64,000 nucleotides of DNA from Streptomyces sp. NRRL S-350 (GCF_000719705.1 NZ_JOHO01000053.1:15010-79009); one strand, 5' to 3'; positions 26,901 through 35,255 are shown, counted from the first letter of the stretch. The notes: generated from the letters alone by a model not told the origin. Translations and numbers: made by a program.

Positions 26901-28230
26901 GGAGCTCGACGCGGGCGGGGCGGACGTGGCTGCGGTGGCGTGCACCGAGATCGACGGGCGGCCGTTCGCCGTGACCGGCCACTGGTTCGGAGACGTGGGG
27001 CTGCGGAACCTGGACACCGACGGCCCGGCGGACACGCTTCGCGGCCATACCAACCACGTGGAGGCCCTGGCCTGCACCACGGTCGGCCGACGGCCCGTCG
27101 CCGTCACCGGCAGCGGAGACGGATCCGTACGGGTGTGGGACCTCGAGGCCCGATCCGCGCGGGCCGTCCTGGGCGGCCACGGAGCCGCCGTCGACGGTGT
27201 GGCGTGCGCCGTCGTGGACGGTCTGCCCGTCGCCGTCACCGGCAGCCGGGATTCGACCCTGCGGGTGTGGGACCTGTCCTCCACCGCGGAGTCGAACGGC
27301 CTCCGCGGCCACACCGACGAGGTGCGCACCGCGGTGTTCACCGAGATCGGCGGCACCCCCGTTGTCCTGAGCGGTGGTTGGGACAAGACGGTGCGGGTGC
27401 GGGACGTGGAGACCGGGGTGGAACGGGCCGTCCTGTCCGGCCACAGGGCGGGGGTGACGGCGGTGGCGTGCACGGTCGTCGACGGCACGCCCCTCGCCGT
27501 CACCGGCAGCCTGGACAGCTCCGCGCGGGTGTGGGACCTGGTCACGGGAGACCAGAGGATCGATCTGCGGACGCCGAACCGGGAAGCGGTGGACACCGTG
27601 GCGTGCGCGACGTTCGACGGCACGCCGGTCGTCGTCGGCGGCAGCCGGGCGGGTTGGGTACGGGTGTGGGATCTGACGACCGGCAAGCCCGTGAGTGACG
27701 TCCTCGACCACGAGAACGGCGTGGACGCACTGGCCTGCACCCTCGTCGACGGCAGGCCCGTGGTCGTCACCTGCAGCAGGGACCACGCCGTGCGGATCTG
27801 CGACCCGGTGACGGGCGAGCGGCTCGCCGTCATGACCGGGCACCCGAACGAGGTGTACGGGGTCGCCTGCACCGGGGTCGACGGCCGCCCGGTCGCCGTC
27901 ACGGCCGGTCAGGACCGCACGGTCCGGGTGTGGGACCTGGCCACCGGCACTCCGGGCGCTGTGCTCACCGGTCACACGAGCCTCGTGAGGGCGGTGGCGT
28001 GCGCCACTGTGGGAGGGCGTCCGATCGCCGTGACCGGCGGCTGGGACCGAACCGTCCGGGTGTGGGACCTGAAGACCTGCGAGGCTGTCGCGGTCCTTCC
28101 GCAATCCGCCCGGGTCGAGGCCGTCGCCGTCCGACCCGACGGCACGATCGCGGTCGGCAACGGCTGGGACGTGGTCGTGCTCGACCCCGCGGACGGCAGT
28201 GCGAAGACGGGGCCTTCACACCGGGGGTAG
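23977..28230 (+). CDS. Caspase-like protease / STAND NTPase / WD40 protein, 1417 aa
   Basis: The start chosen is GTG 23977 (VRSLVVGAGGFPGR). Residues 1-240: a C14 caspase-like domain with catalytic His87 in VVVHFCGHG and Cys137 in FLLDVCGGG. Residues about 310-660: a STAND/NACHT-type ATPase with Walker A GGPGSGKS (about 322-329) and Walker B VVVILDALDEA. Residues about 800-1410: 13-14 WD40 blades (GHTGxVxxxAC...VAVTGSxDxTVRVWDL), enough for two seven-bladed propellers. Such proteins act as sensors whose propeller recognises a ligand, triggering oligomerisation and proteolysis, probably as abortive-infection or programmed-death devices. The blades are very alike at DNA level, as in recently amplified repeats. 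Confidence 0.85.
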   Translation: MSVRSLVVGAGGFPGRVVSEEDRAAGTVPFGPLPSVAGAVRRVARALTRAGVPTGEPLLDPDVETARSALDRVRSDALPVVVHFCGHGAVVGDDLYLAVRGSDPGDLPATALSSAELIRRVEHSPRSGPALFLLDVCGGGQALASQAALRLSGARRKTWVIAACAADEAAYGARFSDAAAAVLDRLARGWLDLSPALGHVPVDTLAAEIDRELRRSSPDGGGQTVVRTPHDEAVLEPPPFFRNPGHAADAAGRFLARTDAALRQFAVDSDPGLDLLHFASRAVGTTRADSCLFSGRAEQLRAIETWLDDVDGGRGRLLVVTGGPGSGKSALLGVTACLTHPALAPIRRRVVARVREFRPAPAARVLAVHARQLTTRQVVESLLRQLDGRGDTGNPDGAAPVRAGRAPEAPTTGHLLGLLRTAGPVVVILDALDEAADPGGLLRELLLPLSGAGPDDPAPHCRVLIGTRPWWDQLADLRHVVAAGRGTLLDLDAQSREDLGRDLEEYLTDLLYPHHAPATARAVAQRLARFADHGAFLIAALYADHLLGTPAGEPVVEPPCELTAMFDLQVGTLAAANPWIRPVLAVLGHARGQGMPLDLIHAVACAHAPAEDGPALPPSLQDTRDALTQASFYLRTTADTDGRLLYRYFHQALTDHTAPTVDAAVVLRALLDAVPVGADGRPDWALAHPYLLRHLPTHADESGRIDGLLADTEFVLRARPDALLPALKTARSGRARLVRAVYLASADRHRDGSLADRRFLLALDAARHRATELHRELCRDLVWRPRWATGMQTSPQLEATLTQPTEVKSVATTVLDGRPVAVSGGLDGTVRVWDLTTRTQRALLRGHTGIVGTAACTVVDGRAVAVTGSWDNTVRVWDLATGSRTAVLAGHTGWVETLACTVVDGRAVAVTGSWDGSARMWDLATGRQTGGILAAAGGGHVAAVTCTEIDGRPVALLFPLISPALVWDLETRQVRELDAGGADVAAVACTEIDGRPFAVTGHWFGDVGLRNLDTDGPADTLRGHTNHVEALACTTVGRRPVAVTGSGDGSVRVWDLEARSARAVLGGHGAAVDGVACAVVDGLPVAVTGSRDSTLRVWDLSSTAESNGLRGHTDEVRTAVFTEIGGTPVVLSGGWDKTVRVRDVETGVERAVLSGHRAGVTAVACTVVDGTPLAVTGSLDSSARVWDLVTGDQRIDLRTPNREAVDTVACATFDGTPVVVGGSRAGWVRVWDLTTGKPVSDVLDHENGVDALACTLVDGRPVVVTCSRDHAVRICDPVTGERLAVMTGHPNEVYGVACTGVDGRPVAVTAGQDRTVRVWDLATGTPGAVLTGHTSLVRAVACATVGGRPIAVTGGWDRTVRVWDLKTCEAVAVLPQSARVEAVAVRPDGTIAVGNGWDVVVLDPADGSAKTGPSHRG

Positions 28231-28410
28231 CCGGACCGGGAGGACGGCCCGGCGGCGTCCGTCCGGGACCCGGTCCGCGGTGCGGCGGGACTCTCGGGGG
28301 GAGGCGCCGTCAGGCCGCGGCCGACGGTCGAGCGGCGTCGGCCGTCAGCGCGGGCTCCCGGCTCCTTGCCGCCGCGAGCACGGCACCCGGGCCTCGCGGC
28401 GCACACTTTC

Positions 28411-28502
28411 GCGGCTCCCGGTTCGTGGCTCCCGGTTTCGTGGCTCCCAGTTTCGTGGCTCCTGGTCCGTGGCTCCCCGGTTTGGGCTCCCGGTTTCGTG
28501 GA
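28411..28502. repeat. 15-bp imperfect tandem repeat GTGGCTCCCGGTTTC
   Basis: Six or so degenerate copies fill the gap between the converging caspase-STAND and hydrolase genes. The repeat lies just beyond both stop codons. Confidence 0.75.
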
Positions 28503-28519
28503 CCACGGCTGCGGCTGCG

Positions 28520-29404
28520 TCAGTCCGACAGGTACGGCGCCATGGCGGTCGCGGTGAGCCCGTCGGCCAGGTATCCCTTCAGCGCGTGGAAGCCCAGCAC
28601 CCCGGTGTCGGTGACCGCGTGCCTGTCGACCGGGAACATCCCCCCGAGCTCCGGCGGCAGTGCGATCGGATCGCCCGCGTCCGCGATGTTCACCCACCGC
28701 CCCACGCCCGGCGGGCGCGTGCCCTTGCCACCCCGCGGTTCAGGCTCCAGCTTCCGTGCGAGCCCCGGCAGCCCCAGGGGCGACCCGAGCGTCACGAACA
28801 GCTCGACCTCCAGCTCGGGATACGCGTGCAGTGCCTCCCAGGCGACCACCGACCCGAGTGAATGCGCGACCAGCACCTGCGGGCGGTGCCGGCGGACGGC
28901 GTCCGCCACCACCGCCCGCGCCGCCCGTCGGCGTTCGGGGCGCGAGGTGTAGGAATCGGTGTCCCGCAGGACCGCCACGATGACCCGTTCGATGAGGTCC
29001 ATCAGGAGGTGGCGCGTCCGCGCGGTGAGCTTGCCGCCCTGGCGTTCGCTCGCGAGCCATCCCACCGCCTGCCGCACCGGAGCGAGCCACCCGGCCTGCG
29101 CCTCCCTCGGCTCCGGAACCCCCATCAGGAGCAGCCACTCCCACGCCTCCAGGAGCTGCGCCTCCGACAGGTCCTCCAGCCGGTCCTCGTGCACCCCGGC
29201 CTGCTGCTCCAGGGGCGCGTTCGTCAGCAGGTGCGCGTAGTAGGCCATCACCACGTCCGGGACCGGAACGTGCGTCAGGCGCGCCGCGGCCAGCCCCTGC
29301 TCCAGGACCTCCCGGTACTTCACGCCCTTCGCCGTCGCCGCCTCCTCCGGTGTCAGATCCGGCTCGAGGTTCCAGATGCCGTGAACCACTACGACCGCGG
29401 CCAT
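28520..29404 (-). CDS. Alpha/beta hydrolase (lipase-like), 294 aa
   Basis: The start VVVVHGIWNLEPD has the oxyanion HG motif, and the nucleophile elbow is VLVAHSLGSVVAWEAL (AHSLGS). A helical insertion lies between them. Asp of VNIADAGDPIALP and His of GVLGFHALKGYL are candidates for the rest of the triad. ATG 29404 is preferred over 29485. It converges on the caspase-STAND gene. Such hydrolases recur as partners or effectors of STAND/caspase systems in actinomycetes, but opposite orientation argues against a simple operon. Confidence 0.75.
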   Translation of the reverse strand: MAAVVVVHGIWNLEPDLTPEEAATAKGVKYREVLEQGLAAARLTHVPVPDVVMAYYAHLLTNAPLEQQAGVHEDRLEDLSEAQLLEAWEWLLLMGVPEPREAQAGWLAPVRQAVGWLASERQGGKLTARTRHLLMDLIERVIVAVLRDTDSYTSRPERRRAARAVVADAVRRHRPQVLVAHSLGSVVAWEALHAYPELEVELFVTLGSPLGLPGLARKLEPEPRGGKGTRPPGVGRWVNIADAGDPIALPPELGGMFPVDRHAVTDTGVLGFHALKGYLADGLTATAMAPYLSD

Positions 29405-29756
29405 GCCCACCCCTCCGTGAACCCTCGGGCGCGTGGGCCCGTCCCCCGGCCACGCTGCCCCCACTCTGCACCACGGCGTGGACAACGACCACGACGGTGT
29501 CGAGGTGCCCGAGTACCGGACTCGGGCACCTGGGAAGCGGTAGCTAGCAGGTAGCAGGTGGCAGGTGGCAGGTGGCAGGTAGTCGGTAACCGGTAAAGCC
29601 GGCCGGTAGCCGATGCCGGGCGCCGGTCATCCACCCGGCCGTGGGGCAAAGGCGAGGCCCCTCGACGCCGCCATCCTCACCACCGTGACGTCAGGCCATG
29701 TGATCAGGGCCAGTAGCGTTCGCCACGATGTCAAGAGCAGCCAGACCGACTGGTGG
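29405..29756. other. Gene-free stretch with heptamer repeats
   Basis: No convincing ORF. It contains the GCAGGTG-type heptamer array at 29546-29582 and the promoter region for the hydrolase gene. Confidence 0.45.
29546..29582. repeat. Heptamer tandem repeat GCAGGT(A/G)
   Basis: About five consecutive 7-bp units (AGCAGGTAGCAGGTGGCAGG and on). Confidence 0.8.
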
Positions 29757-30224
29757 TCAGGTCGTGAAATCACCACCCGCCGTTCCGAGGATCAGACGCG
29801 AGGGGGCGATCGGCGTGTCGAACCCGATCGCCGCGACGACGAAGAACGAGATTCCGATACCGAAGGCCACGGAATGGGGCTGATCCAGGTTGAACGTGTT
29901 CTGACCGTCCAGCCCGGTGCGGTGTTCGCCTTCACCGGAGAGGTCCTCGAATTGCTGGATGGGCCCTCCGGAGGCGTCCCAGACGTGCACCCGGCTGAGC
30001 CGTCCGAACCCGACGTCGGTCTTGAACAGCACGAAGACCCTGACCAGGTTGGTCCGGACGTCGTTGACGATCACCGGCGTCGGCACGGCGATGTGGAACC
30101 AGCTGCTCTTCCCGGGAGTGATGTCCACATCGGAACCCCACCCGAAGTGTCCGTTGCGGCTGAGGTTCTCGGGATTCTCCACCACCATGGCGTTCCCGTG
30201 GACCCAACTCGCTTGCAGCGCCAC
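29757..30224 (-). CDS. DUF6623-like protein, 155 aa
   Basis: GTG 30224 follows GAGGAGG at 8-nt spacing; this decides the start over GTG 30233. Sequence blocks ALQASWVHGNAMVVENPENL, GWGSDVDITPGKSSWFHIAV and GLDGQNTFNL, plus a C-terminal hydrophobic segment (VAFGIGISFFVVAAIGF), match a small actinomycete family of unknown function, predicted all-beta. No partner gene is evident. Confidence 0.6.
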   Translation of the reverse strand: MALQASWVHGNAMVVENPENLSRNGHFGWGSDVDITPGKSSWFHIAVPTPVIVNDVRTNLVRVFVLFKTDVGFGRLSRVHVWDASGGPIQQFEDLSGEGEHRTGLDGQNTFNLDQPHSVAFGIGISFFVVAAIGFDTPIAPSRLILGTAGGDFTT

Positions 30225-30564
30225 AATACCCACCTCCTCGGCAGGTTATTTCTTTTCTTGCAGTCTCACACTCCGCAGCCATGGCTTCAAGAGTCCGGCC
30301 CCGCATACTTTCCGCTATCGCGGACCCCGGCACAGATTCGTACAGTAACGGTGAATTCGGCGGCCCCATAAGGGGATCGGTGCGAGGCCGCGGGGTGTCA
30401 ATGCCGGCCGGGGAAGCCTCCGGTGCAGACGCCGTCCACGGAAGGCGAGCCGTGAATCTCCGGGGAAGGGAGAAAAAGCGCGCACGGGGCCGGGGGGTGC
30501 CTCTATGGGGTTCGTCAAGGAAATCGGGCTGCATTCGGGTGGGGTGGCCAGGCAGCATGGCAGG

Positions 30565-31047
30565 ATGCCGGATCTGCTGTGGGACGACGTCAGGGAGTTC
30601 TTCGACCCTGACCTGATGGGGTCACTGCCGGATGTGCAGGTCGCAGATACCTCGGTCGAGGACTGGCAGGCGGTGCTTGATCTGGTGCGGTCGCAGGGGT
30701 GGTCGTGCGAGTACTCCGAGGACGGTGTCGCGGTTCGGCTGCCGCGAGCTGCGGACATGCTGGCCCGCAGCGAGGGCGCCGACGCAGTGTTGAGGGTCTG
30801 GCCCGCCGCTGGATTTCTGGTGATCTTTCGGGCGTATGAGGCCAGCTCTATCGACTTCGATGTTGATCTGCGGGAACTGCGGGGCCAGGACGGCGTCAAC
30901 CTGCTGTGCCGTCTGCTGCGGGCGATCGGGCGCCGGCTCGGCAAGCCGGTGACGTTGACTCCGGAGTCCGATCCGCTCCACCCCGTTCTCGGGTTCGATG
31001 TCGAGGCCGACCGCGTGGTGCTGCTGGCGGAACCACGGCTCAGCTGA
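30565..31047 (+). CDS. Hypothetical protein, 160 aa, 3' end overlapping an IS
   Basis: Begins MPDLLWDDVREFFDPDLMGS and continues with TSVEDWQAVLDLVRSQGWSC, a fold seen in small actinomycete proteins without known role (an immunity-like role is possible). ATG 30565 is preferred over 30505. The last codons overlap the 3' end of the IS110 transposase by 8 bp, so the insertion probably supplied or trimmed the C-terminus. Confidence 0.5.
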   Translation: MPDLLWDDVREFFDPDLMGSLPDVQVADTSVEDWQAVLDLVRSQGWSCEYSEDGVAVRLPRAADMLARSEGADAVLRVWPAAGFLVIFRAYEASSIDFDVDLRELRGQDGVNLLCRLLRAIGRRLGKPVTLTPESDPLHPVLGFDVEADRVVLLAEPRLS

Positions 31048-32245
31048 CCGCTTCGGCTGGCCGGGACTCGTAGAAGGTCCCGTCGCGGAGCATCGCGAAC
31101 AGGACGTCGACCCGGCGTCTGGCCAGACAGAGAAGTGCCTGGGTATGCGGCTTCCCTTGGCCGATCTTCTTGTCGTAGTAGGCGCGGGAGGCCGGGTCGC
31201 TGAGCGAGGCGAACGCGGCCAGGAAGAACGCCCGTTTGAGCTGCTTGTTGCCTCGGCGGGAGGGTTGCTCGCCGCGTATGGAGGAGCCGGAGCTGCGGGT
31301 CGCGGGGGCGAGGCCGGCGTAGGAGGCCAGGTGGGCGGCGGTCGGGAACGCTCTCGCATCGCCGACGTCGATCAGGACCCGGGCACCGGTCCTGGTGCCG
31401 ATGCCGGGCATGGAGGTGAGGATCTTGGAGAGCGGGTGCTCGTCCAGCAGCTCCTGGATGCGCTTCTCCAGGAGCTTGCGCTGGTCGAGGACGGCCCGCA
31501 GGGAGCCGGCCAGGCTCGGCACGATCAGCTCGGCCGCATCGGTGCCCGGGACTACCACGGTCTGCTCGTCGAGCGCGGTGAGGATCTCCTCGACCAGGCG
31601 CTCGAACATGCGCGGGGCCAAGGGCCGGGCGACGCCGAGCAGGCGACGGCGTCCGGCCTTGCGCAGGGCGGCAGGCGAGCCGAACTGCTCCAGCAGGGCC
31701 AGCACCGCCGGGTGGTCCAGTCGCGGCCCCAGGACACGTTCCAGGTGCGGGTGGATCTGCGTGAGCAGTCCGCGCAGGCGGTTGGCGATGCGGGTGGCCT
31801 CGCCGGCGAGGTCGTCGTCGAAGCCGACGACCATCTCCAGCTCGGCGATGGTCTCGTCGGTGAGCTCGATGCCGCGCAGGGTGTGCGGCATGGTGCGGGC
31901 GGCATCCGCGATGACGAAGGCGTCGCGGGCGTCGGTCTTGGCCTCGCCGGGGTAGAGGTCGGCGATCCGGCGCATCGTCAGGCCGGGCAGGTAGGCGACG
32001 CGGCAGCCGGCGTCCCGGGCCACCGCCAGGGGCAGAGCGCCGATGGAGGCGGGCTGGTCGACGATGAACATCACGGTGCCGTGCTTGGCGGTGAGCTTGT
32101 CCAGCACGGCCCGCATCTTGGGCTCGCTATTCGGCAGCCGCTTGTCGAAGACCCGCTTGCCCGCCCGGGTCACCGCAGTTCCGTGGTGCTCGCCCTTGCC
32201 GACGTCCAGGCCCAGGAAGACATCCACATCGCCGGTGTCGATCAT
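31040..32245 (-). CDS. IS110-family transposase (DEDD), 401 aa
   Basis: The N-terminal RuvC-like domain has VFLGLDVGKGEHHG, TVMFIVDQPA and AKTDARDAFVIADAAR, giving the DEDD acidic set. The C-terminal Transposase_20 domain has LTSMPGIGTRTGARVLIDVG and AHLASYAGLAPATRSSGSSI with the conserved Ser. Length is normal and the frame is intact, so it may be active. IS110 recombinases are guided by a bridge RNA made from the element's non-coding end. Confidence 0.9.
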   Translation of the reverse strand: MIDTGDVDVFLGLDVGKGEHHGTAVTRAGKRVFDKRLPNSEPKMRAVLDKLTAKHGTVMFIVDQPASIGALPLAVARDAGCRVAYLPGLTMRRIADLYPGEAKTDARDAFVIADAARTMPHTLRGIELTDETIAELEMVVGFDDDLAGEATRIANRLRGLLTQIHPHLERVLGPRLDHPAVLALLEQFGSPAALRKAGRRRLLGVARPLAPRMFERLVEEILTALDEQTVVVPGTDAAELIVPSLAGSLRAVLDQRKLLEKRIQELLDEHPLSKILTSMPGIGTRTGARVLIDVGDARAFPTAAHLASYAGLAPATRSSGSSIRGEQPSRRGNKQLKRAFFLAAFASLSDPASRAYYDKKIGQGKPHTQALLCLARRRVDVLFAMLRDGTFYESRPAEAVS

Positions 32246-32420
32246 GCTGATCCCTCACGAGGTCGTCTGTCCCGGCCTCGTTGGCGTGGCACCAGTCGCC
32301 GGCATCCACGTTACGAAGAGCCTCCCAGCACGCTGGTGGTCCTGCCTCTATCAGCGGTCTACCGAACTGCTTGACGTCCTCTCATGCCACCCGGGTCGGC
32401 GACCGGGGCGGTGTGGGGTC
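32246..32420 (-). ncRNA. Candidate bridge RNA of the IS110 element
   Basis: In IS110-group elements the bridge RNA is encoded in the left end, just upstream of the transposase. Here 175 bp upstream have no ORF but contain imperfect inverted repeats (for example CCAGCACGCTGG at 32325-32336 and paired C/G blocks around 32270-32300). Assignment is by position; loops and boundaries are not resolved. Confidence 0.35.
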
Positions 32421-32616
32421 CGCACACTGTGTCGCGAACGCCGGGCGGCCACCGGTGGCGAGGGCGACACGACGTTCAGCAGGAGACCTGCTCATCTTCC
32501 TTTTTCCACAGTCTGGTTCGGAATGCGCGGGATGACCGGAGCGGCGTCGGGGAGCCGCTAGCGTCGGAGGCAGCCGCCCCGACGAGGGGTGGGTGCGTCG
32601 ATGGATCGGAGCCAGC

Positions 32617-34026
32617 GTGGTCCCCATGACCCTGCAAGAGATCGCCGAGGCCGTCGGGGGCGCGCTGCACGACGTGCCCGATCCGGACGCGGTGGTGGAC
32701 CGGCCAGGGGTCATCGACTCGCGCCTGGTGGAACCCGGAGCGCTGTTCATCGCGCTGCCGGGCGAGCACACCGACGGGCACCGGTTCGCCGAGGCCGCCG
32801 TCCGGGCCGGGGCAACCGCCGTGCTCGCTGCCCGGCCGGTCGGGGTGCCGGCCGTCGTGGTGCCGGACGTCCAGGACGCGATGGGCGCCCTGGCCCGCGC
32901 GGTGCTCGACCGGCTGAAGGCGCCGACCGTGATCGGGCTGACCGGCTCGGCCGGGAAGACCGGCACCAAGGACCTGCTGGCCCAGGTGCTGGAGACCATG
33001 GACACCACGGTGGCCACGCCGCTGTCGTTCAACGGCGAGATCGGCCTGCCGCTGACCGTCTTCCGGGCGGACGAGAGCACCCGCCTGCTGGTGCTGGAGA
33101 TGGGCGCGCGCGGCGCGGGGCACATCAAGTACCTGACGGGGATCGTCCCGCCGAAGGTCGGCCTGGTCCTGAACGTCGGCACCGCGCACGTGGGCGAGTT
33201 CGGCGGCGGGAAGGAGTCGATCGCCGCCGCGAAGGGCGAACTCGTCGAGGCCCTGCCCGCCGACGGCCTGGCGGTGCTGAACGCCGACGACCCGTACGTC
33301 ATGTCGATGGCGCCGCGCACGGTCGCGCCGGTCCTGACGTTCGGGCGGGAGGCAGGGGACGTGCGGGCTGTCGACGTGGAGCTGGACGGCGCCGGGCGGC
33401 CGTCGTTCACCCTCACGTACCGGGGCGAGCGCGCCCCCGTGGAGCTGGGGCTGCACGGCGCGCACCACGTCTCCAACGCGACGGCCGCCGCCGCGGTGGC
33501 GATCGGGCTGGGCGCGGGCGTGCGGCAGGCGGCGGAGGCGCTGACCGGTGCCCGGCAGCTGACGCCGGGCCGAATGGACGTCACCGAGCGGCCGGACGGC
33601 GTGACGGTGATCAACGACGCGTTCAACGCGAACCCCGAGTCGATGGCCGTCGCCCTCGCCGCGCTCACCGCCATGGCCGACAGCGGCGGGCGCAGGACGG
33701 TGGCGGTGCTGGGCGAGATGCGGGAGCTGGGCGAGGAGTCCGAGGCCCACCACGCGGAGCTGGGCCGGCTCGTCGCCCGCAGCGGGATCACCGACCTGAT
33801 CGCGGTCGGCGACCGGGAGGCCCGGCTGGTGCACGACCGGGCGGTGGCGGGAGGCGTCAACGGCACGCTGGTGCCGGACCGCGACGCCGCCCTCGACCTG
33901 CTGCTGACCTACCTCCGGCCGGGAGACGTGGTGCTGGTGAAGGGCTCCCACAGCGTCGGGCTGGAGGACACGGCTATGCGCCTCGCCAAGCCCGACGCCG
34001 CCGACGCCGCCGACGGCGCGCGCTGA
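32617..34026 (+). CDS. murF: UDP-N-acetylmuramoyl-tripeptide--D-alanyl-D-alanine ligase paralogue, 469 aa
   Basis: All MurF marks are visible: N-terminal MTLQEIAEAVGGALHDVP, the P-loop VIGLTGSAGKTGTKDLLAQV, LVLEMGARGAGHIKYLT, LNVGTAHVGEFGG, LNADDPYV, and a C-terminal VINDAFNANPESMAVALAAL. GTG 32617 with GGAG 5 nt before gives the family-like start VPMTLQEIAEAV. It stands alone, outside a dcw cell-wall cluster, behind an IS110 copy. It may be a spare ligase, or one tied to an antibiotic self-protection function. Confidence 0.88.
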   Translation: MVPMTLQEIAEAVGGALHDVPDPDAVVDRPGVIDSRLVEPGALFIALPGEHTDGHRFAEAAVRAGATAVLAARPVGVPAVVVPDVQDAMGALARAVLDRLKAPTVIGLTGSAGKTGTKDLLAQVLETMDTTVATPLSFNGEIGLPLTVFRADESTRLLVLEMGARGAGHIKYLTGIVPPKVGLVLNVGTAHVGEFGGGKESIAAAKGELVEALPADGLAVLNADDPYVMSMAPRTVAPVLTFGREAGDVRAVDVELDGAGRPSFTLTYRGERAPVELGLHGAHHVSNATAAAAVAIGLGAGVRQAAEALTGARQLTPGRMDVTERPDGVTVINDAFNANPESMAVALAALTAMADSGGRRTVAVLGEMRELGEESEAHHAELGRLVARSGITDLIAVGDREARLVHDRAVAGGVNGTLVPDRDAALDLLLTYLRPGDVVLVKGSHSVGLEDTAMRLAKPDAADAADGAR

Positions 34027-34156
34027 TCACACGGCGGCGACCGGGGCGACCGGGTCTCGGCCGGCCGCAGGAGGACCGCCGGCCCGGGGCGACCGGCCGG
34101 CCCGGGGCTCGCAGGCTGACACGGCGGTGGGCCGACCGGCGGCGGTTGGCGTCGTG

Positions 34157-34687
34157 TCAGTCGGCGGCCGGTCGGGTGGCGGGCCGGACACGGAAGGAGA
34201 AGGCCTCCATCAGGGGCTTGCGCTGGGTCTTCTGGACGGCGGCGATGCGCCACTGCCCGTGGGCCTCCCGGACCAGTGTGTAGGTGGCGAGCTTGTCGAG
34301 CCGGCTGGGCTTGGCACTGCTCTTGCGCACGTCGCCGCGGGTCACCGCCACGGCGGTGTCCGGGCCGTAGAAGCGCAGGTCGGCCAGGTCGAGGTCCAGC
34401 CGGGTGTCCTTGAGGAAACTGTCGAACAGGGCTTGGTGGGCACGGCCGATCTCGGTGGCGCCCCGGTAGAGGGTGCCGGCGTAGGTGACGTCGGTGGCGT
34501 CGGAGGTGAAGCACGCCCCGTACGCGGGGCCGTCACCGTCGGCCCAGGCGGCGGTGCTGCGCTGCAGCAGGGCGCGGACGGCGGCGGTGTCCTCGGAGCG
34601 GTCGGCGTGGGCGGGCTGGTGGCTGGTCATGGTCGAGTCCTCCGGGTGGTCTGGGGTGGTGGTGGCGTCGACGGTCTCGGTACGCAT
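34157..34687 (-). CDS. SgcJ/EcaC-family (NTF2-fold) protein, 176 aa
   Basis: A cone-shaped NTF2-like domain: DTAAVRALLQRSTAAWADGD, YGACFTSDATDVTYAGTLYR, then LFDSFLKDTRLDLDLADLRF and WRIAAVQKTQRKPLMEAF. Family members occur in enediyne and other clusters, but the catalytic role is unclear. ATG 34687 follows GGAGGGG. Divergent from the MarR gene, which probably represses it. Confidence 0.75.
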   Translation of the reverse strand: MRTETVDATTTPDHPEDSTMTSHQPAHADRSEDTAAVRALLQRSTAAWADGDGPAYGACFTSDATDVTYAGTLYRGATEIGRAHQALFDSFLKDTRLDLDLADLRFYGPDTAVAVTRGDVRKSSAKPSRLDKLATYTLVREAHGQWRIAAVQKTQRKPLMEAFSFRVRPATRPAAD

Positions 34688-34756
34688 GGCATCCCCTCCG
34701 TGATAGCTTCGCCAGTGAAGACGCTTCCTCGAAGATTTATCTTCTCTTGGAATTTA

Positions 34757-34772
34757 TCTTCCTCGAGGAAGA
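34757..34772. promoter_or_regulatory. MarR-type operator candidate (16-bp perfect palindrome)
   Basis: TCTTCCTCGAGGAAGA lies 22 bp before the MarR start in an AT-richer divergent gap; related half-sites (TTATCTTC, CTTCCTCGAAGA) repeat at 34717-34740. The position suits autoregulation plus control of the SgcJ-like gene. Confidence 0.55.
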
Positions 34773-34793
34773 GATTATGGAGTGGAGAAGCCC

Positions 34794-35255
34794 GTGTCAA
34801 CGCATGCCATCCCGCCCGGGGCCGACGAGACCTACCGTCGGTACCTGAGCGCCGTGATGCTCCACGGCCACGCCGGCGCCAAGGCGTGCGGCCTCGGCGC
34901 CACCGACCTGTACGCACTGAACGCGCTGGAACTCTGCGGGCCCATGACCCCCGGGGAACTGGGCGCGCGGACGGGCCTGACCACCGGCCCCACCACGCGC
35001 CTCGTCGACCGGCTGGAGGAGGCCGGCTACGTCCGCCGCGCCCCGTCCCCCGATGACCGGCGCAAGGTGATCGTCGAACCCGTCGGAAAGCCCGCCGGCC
35101 TCGACGAGGCGATGGCCCCCGCCCGCCGGCGGATCGGCGAACTCCTCGGCGGTTACACCCCCGAGCAGTTGGAGGTCCTCTTCGACTACTTCGCCCGCGC
35201 CGCCGACGCATATCAGGCCGCCGCCGAGCAGCTTCGCGACCGCGACGCCGCCTGA
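34794..35255 (+). CDS. MarR-family transcriptional regulator, 153 aa
   Basis: The winged helix reads GLGATDLYALNALELCGPMT, PGELGARTGLTTGPTTRLVD, RLEEAGYVRRAPSPDDRRKV. GTG 34794 with GGAG at 6-nt spacing is chosen over GTG 34782. Short N- and C-terminal helices would form the dimer interface. The ligand is unknown. Confidence 0.85.
   Translation: MSTHAIPPGADETYRRYLSAVMLHGHAGAKACGLGATDLYALNALELCGPMTPGELGARTGLTTGPTTRLVDRLEEAGYVRRAPSPDDRRKVIVEPVGKPAGLDEAMAPARRRIGELLGGYTPEQLEVLFDYFARAADAYQAAAEQLRDRDAA

Larger units (their letters stand above)
31035..32420 (-). mobile_element. IS110-family insertion sequence (ends approximate)
   Basis: It consists of a full transposase gene and a non-coding segment upstream of it. 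IS110 elements have no terminal inverted repeats and no target duplication, so the ends cannot be set from one copy. The right end must fall near the transposase stop at 31040, inside the preceding gene. Confidence 0.6.

Noticed and set aside
25324..28104. 926-codon minus-strand ORF under the caspase-STAND gene
   Set aside because: It is the antisense of repetitive WD40 codons, has His/Pro/Arg-rich nonsense composition, and the plus strand has clear domains.
28411..28502. CRISPR array
   Set aside because: Units are contiguous 15-mers with no spacers; a simple tandem repeat.
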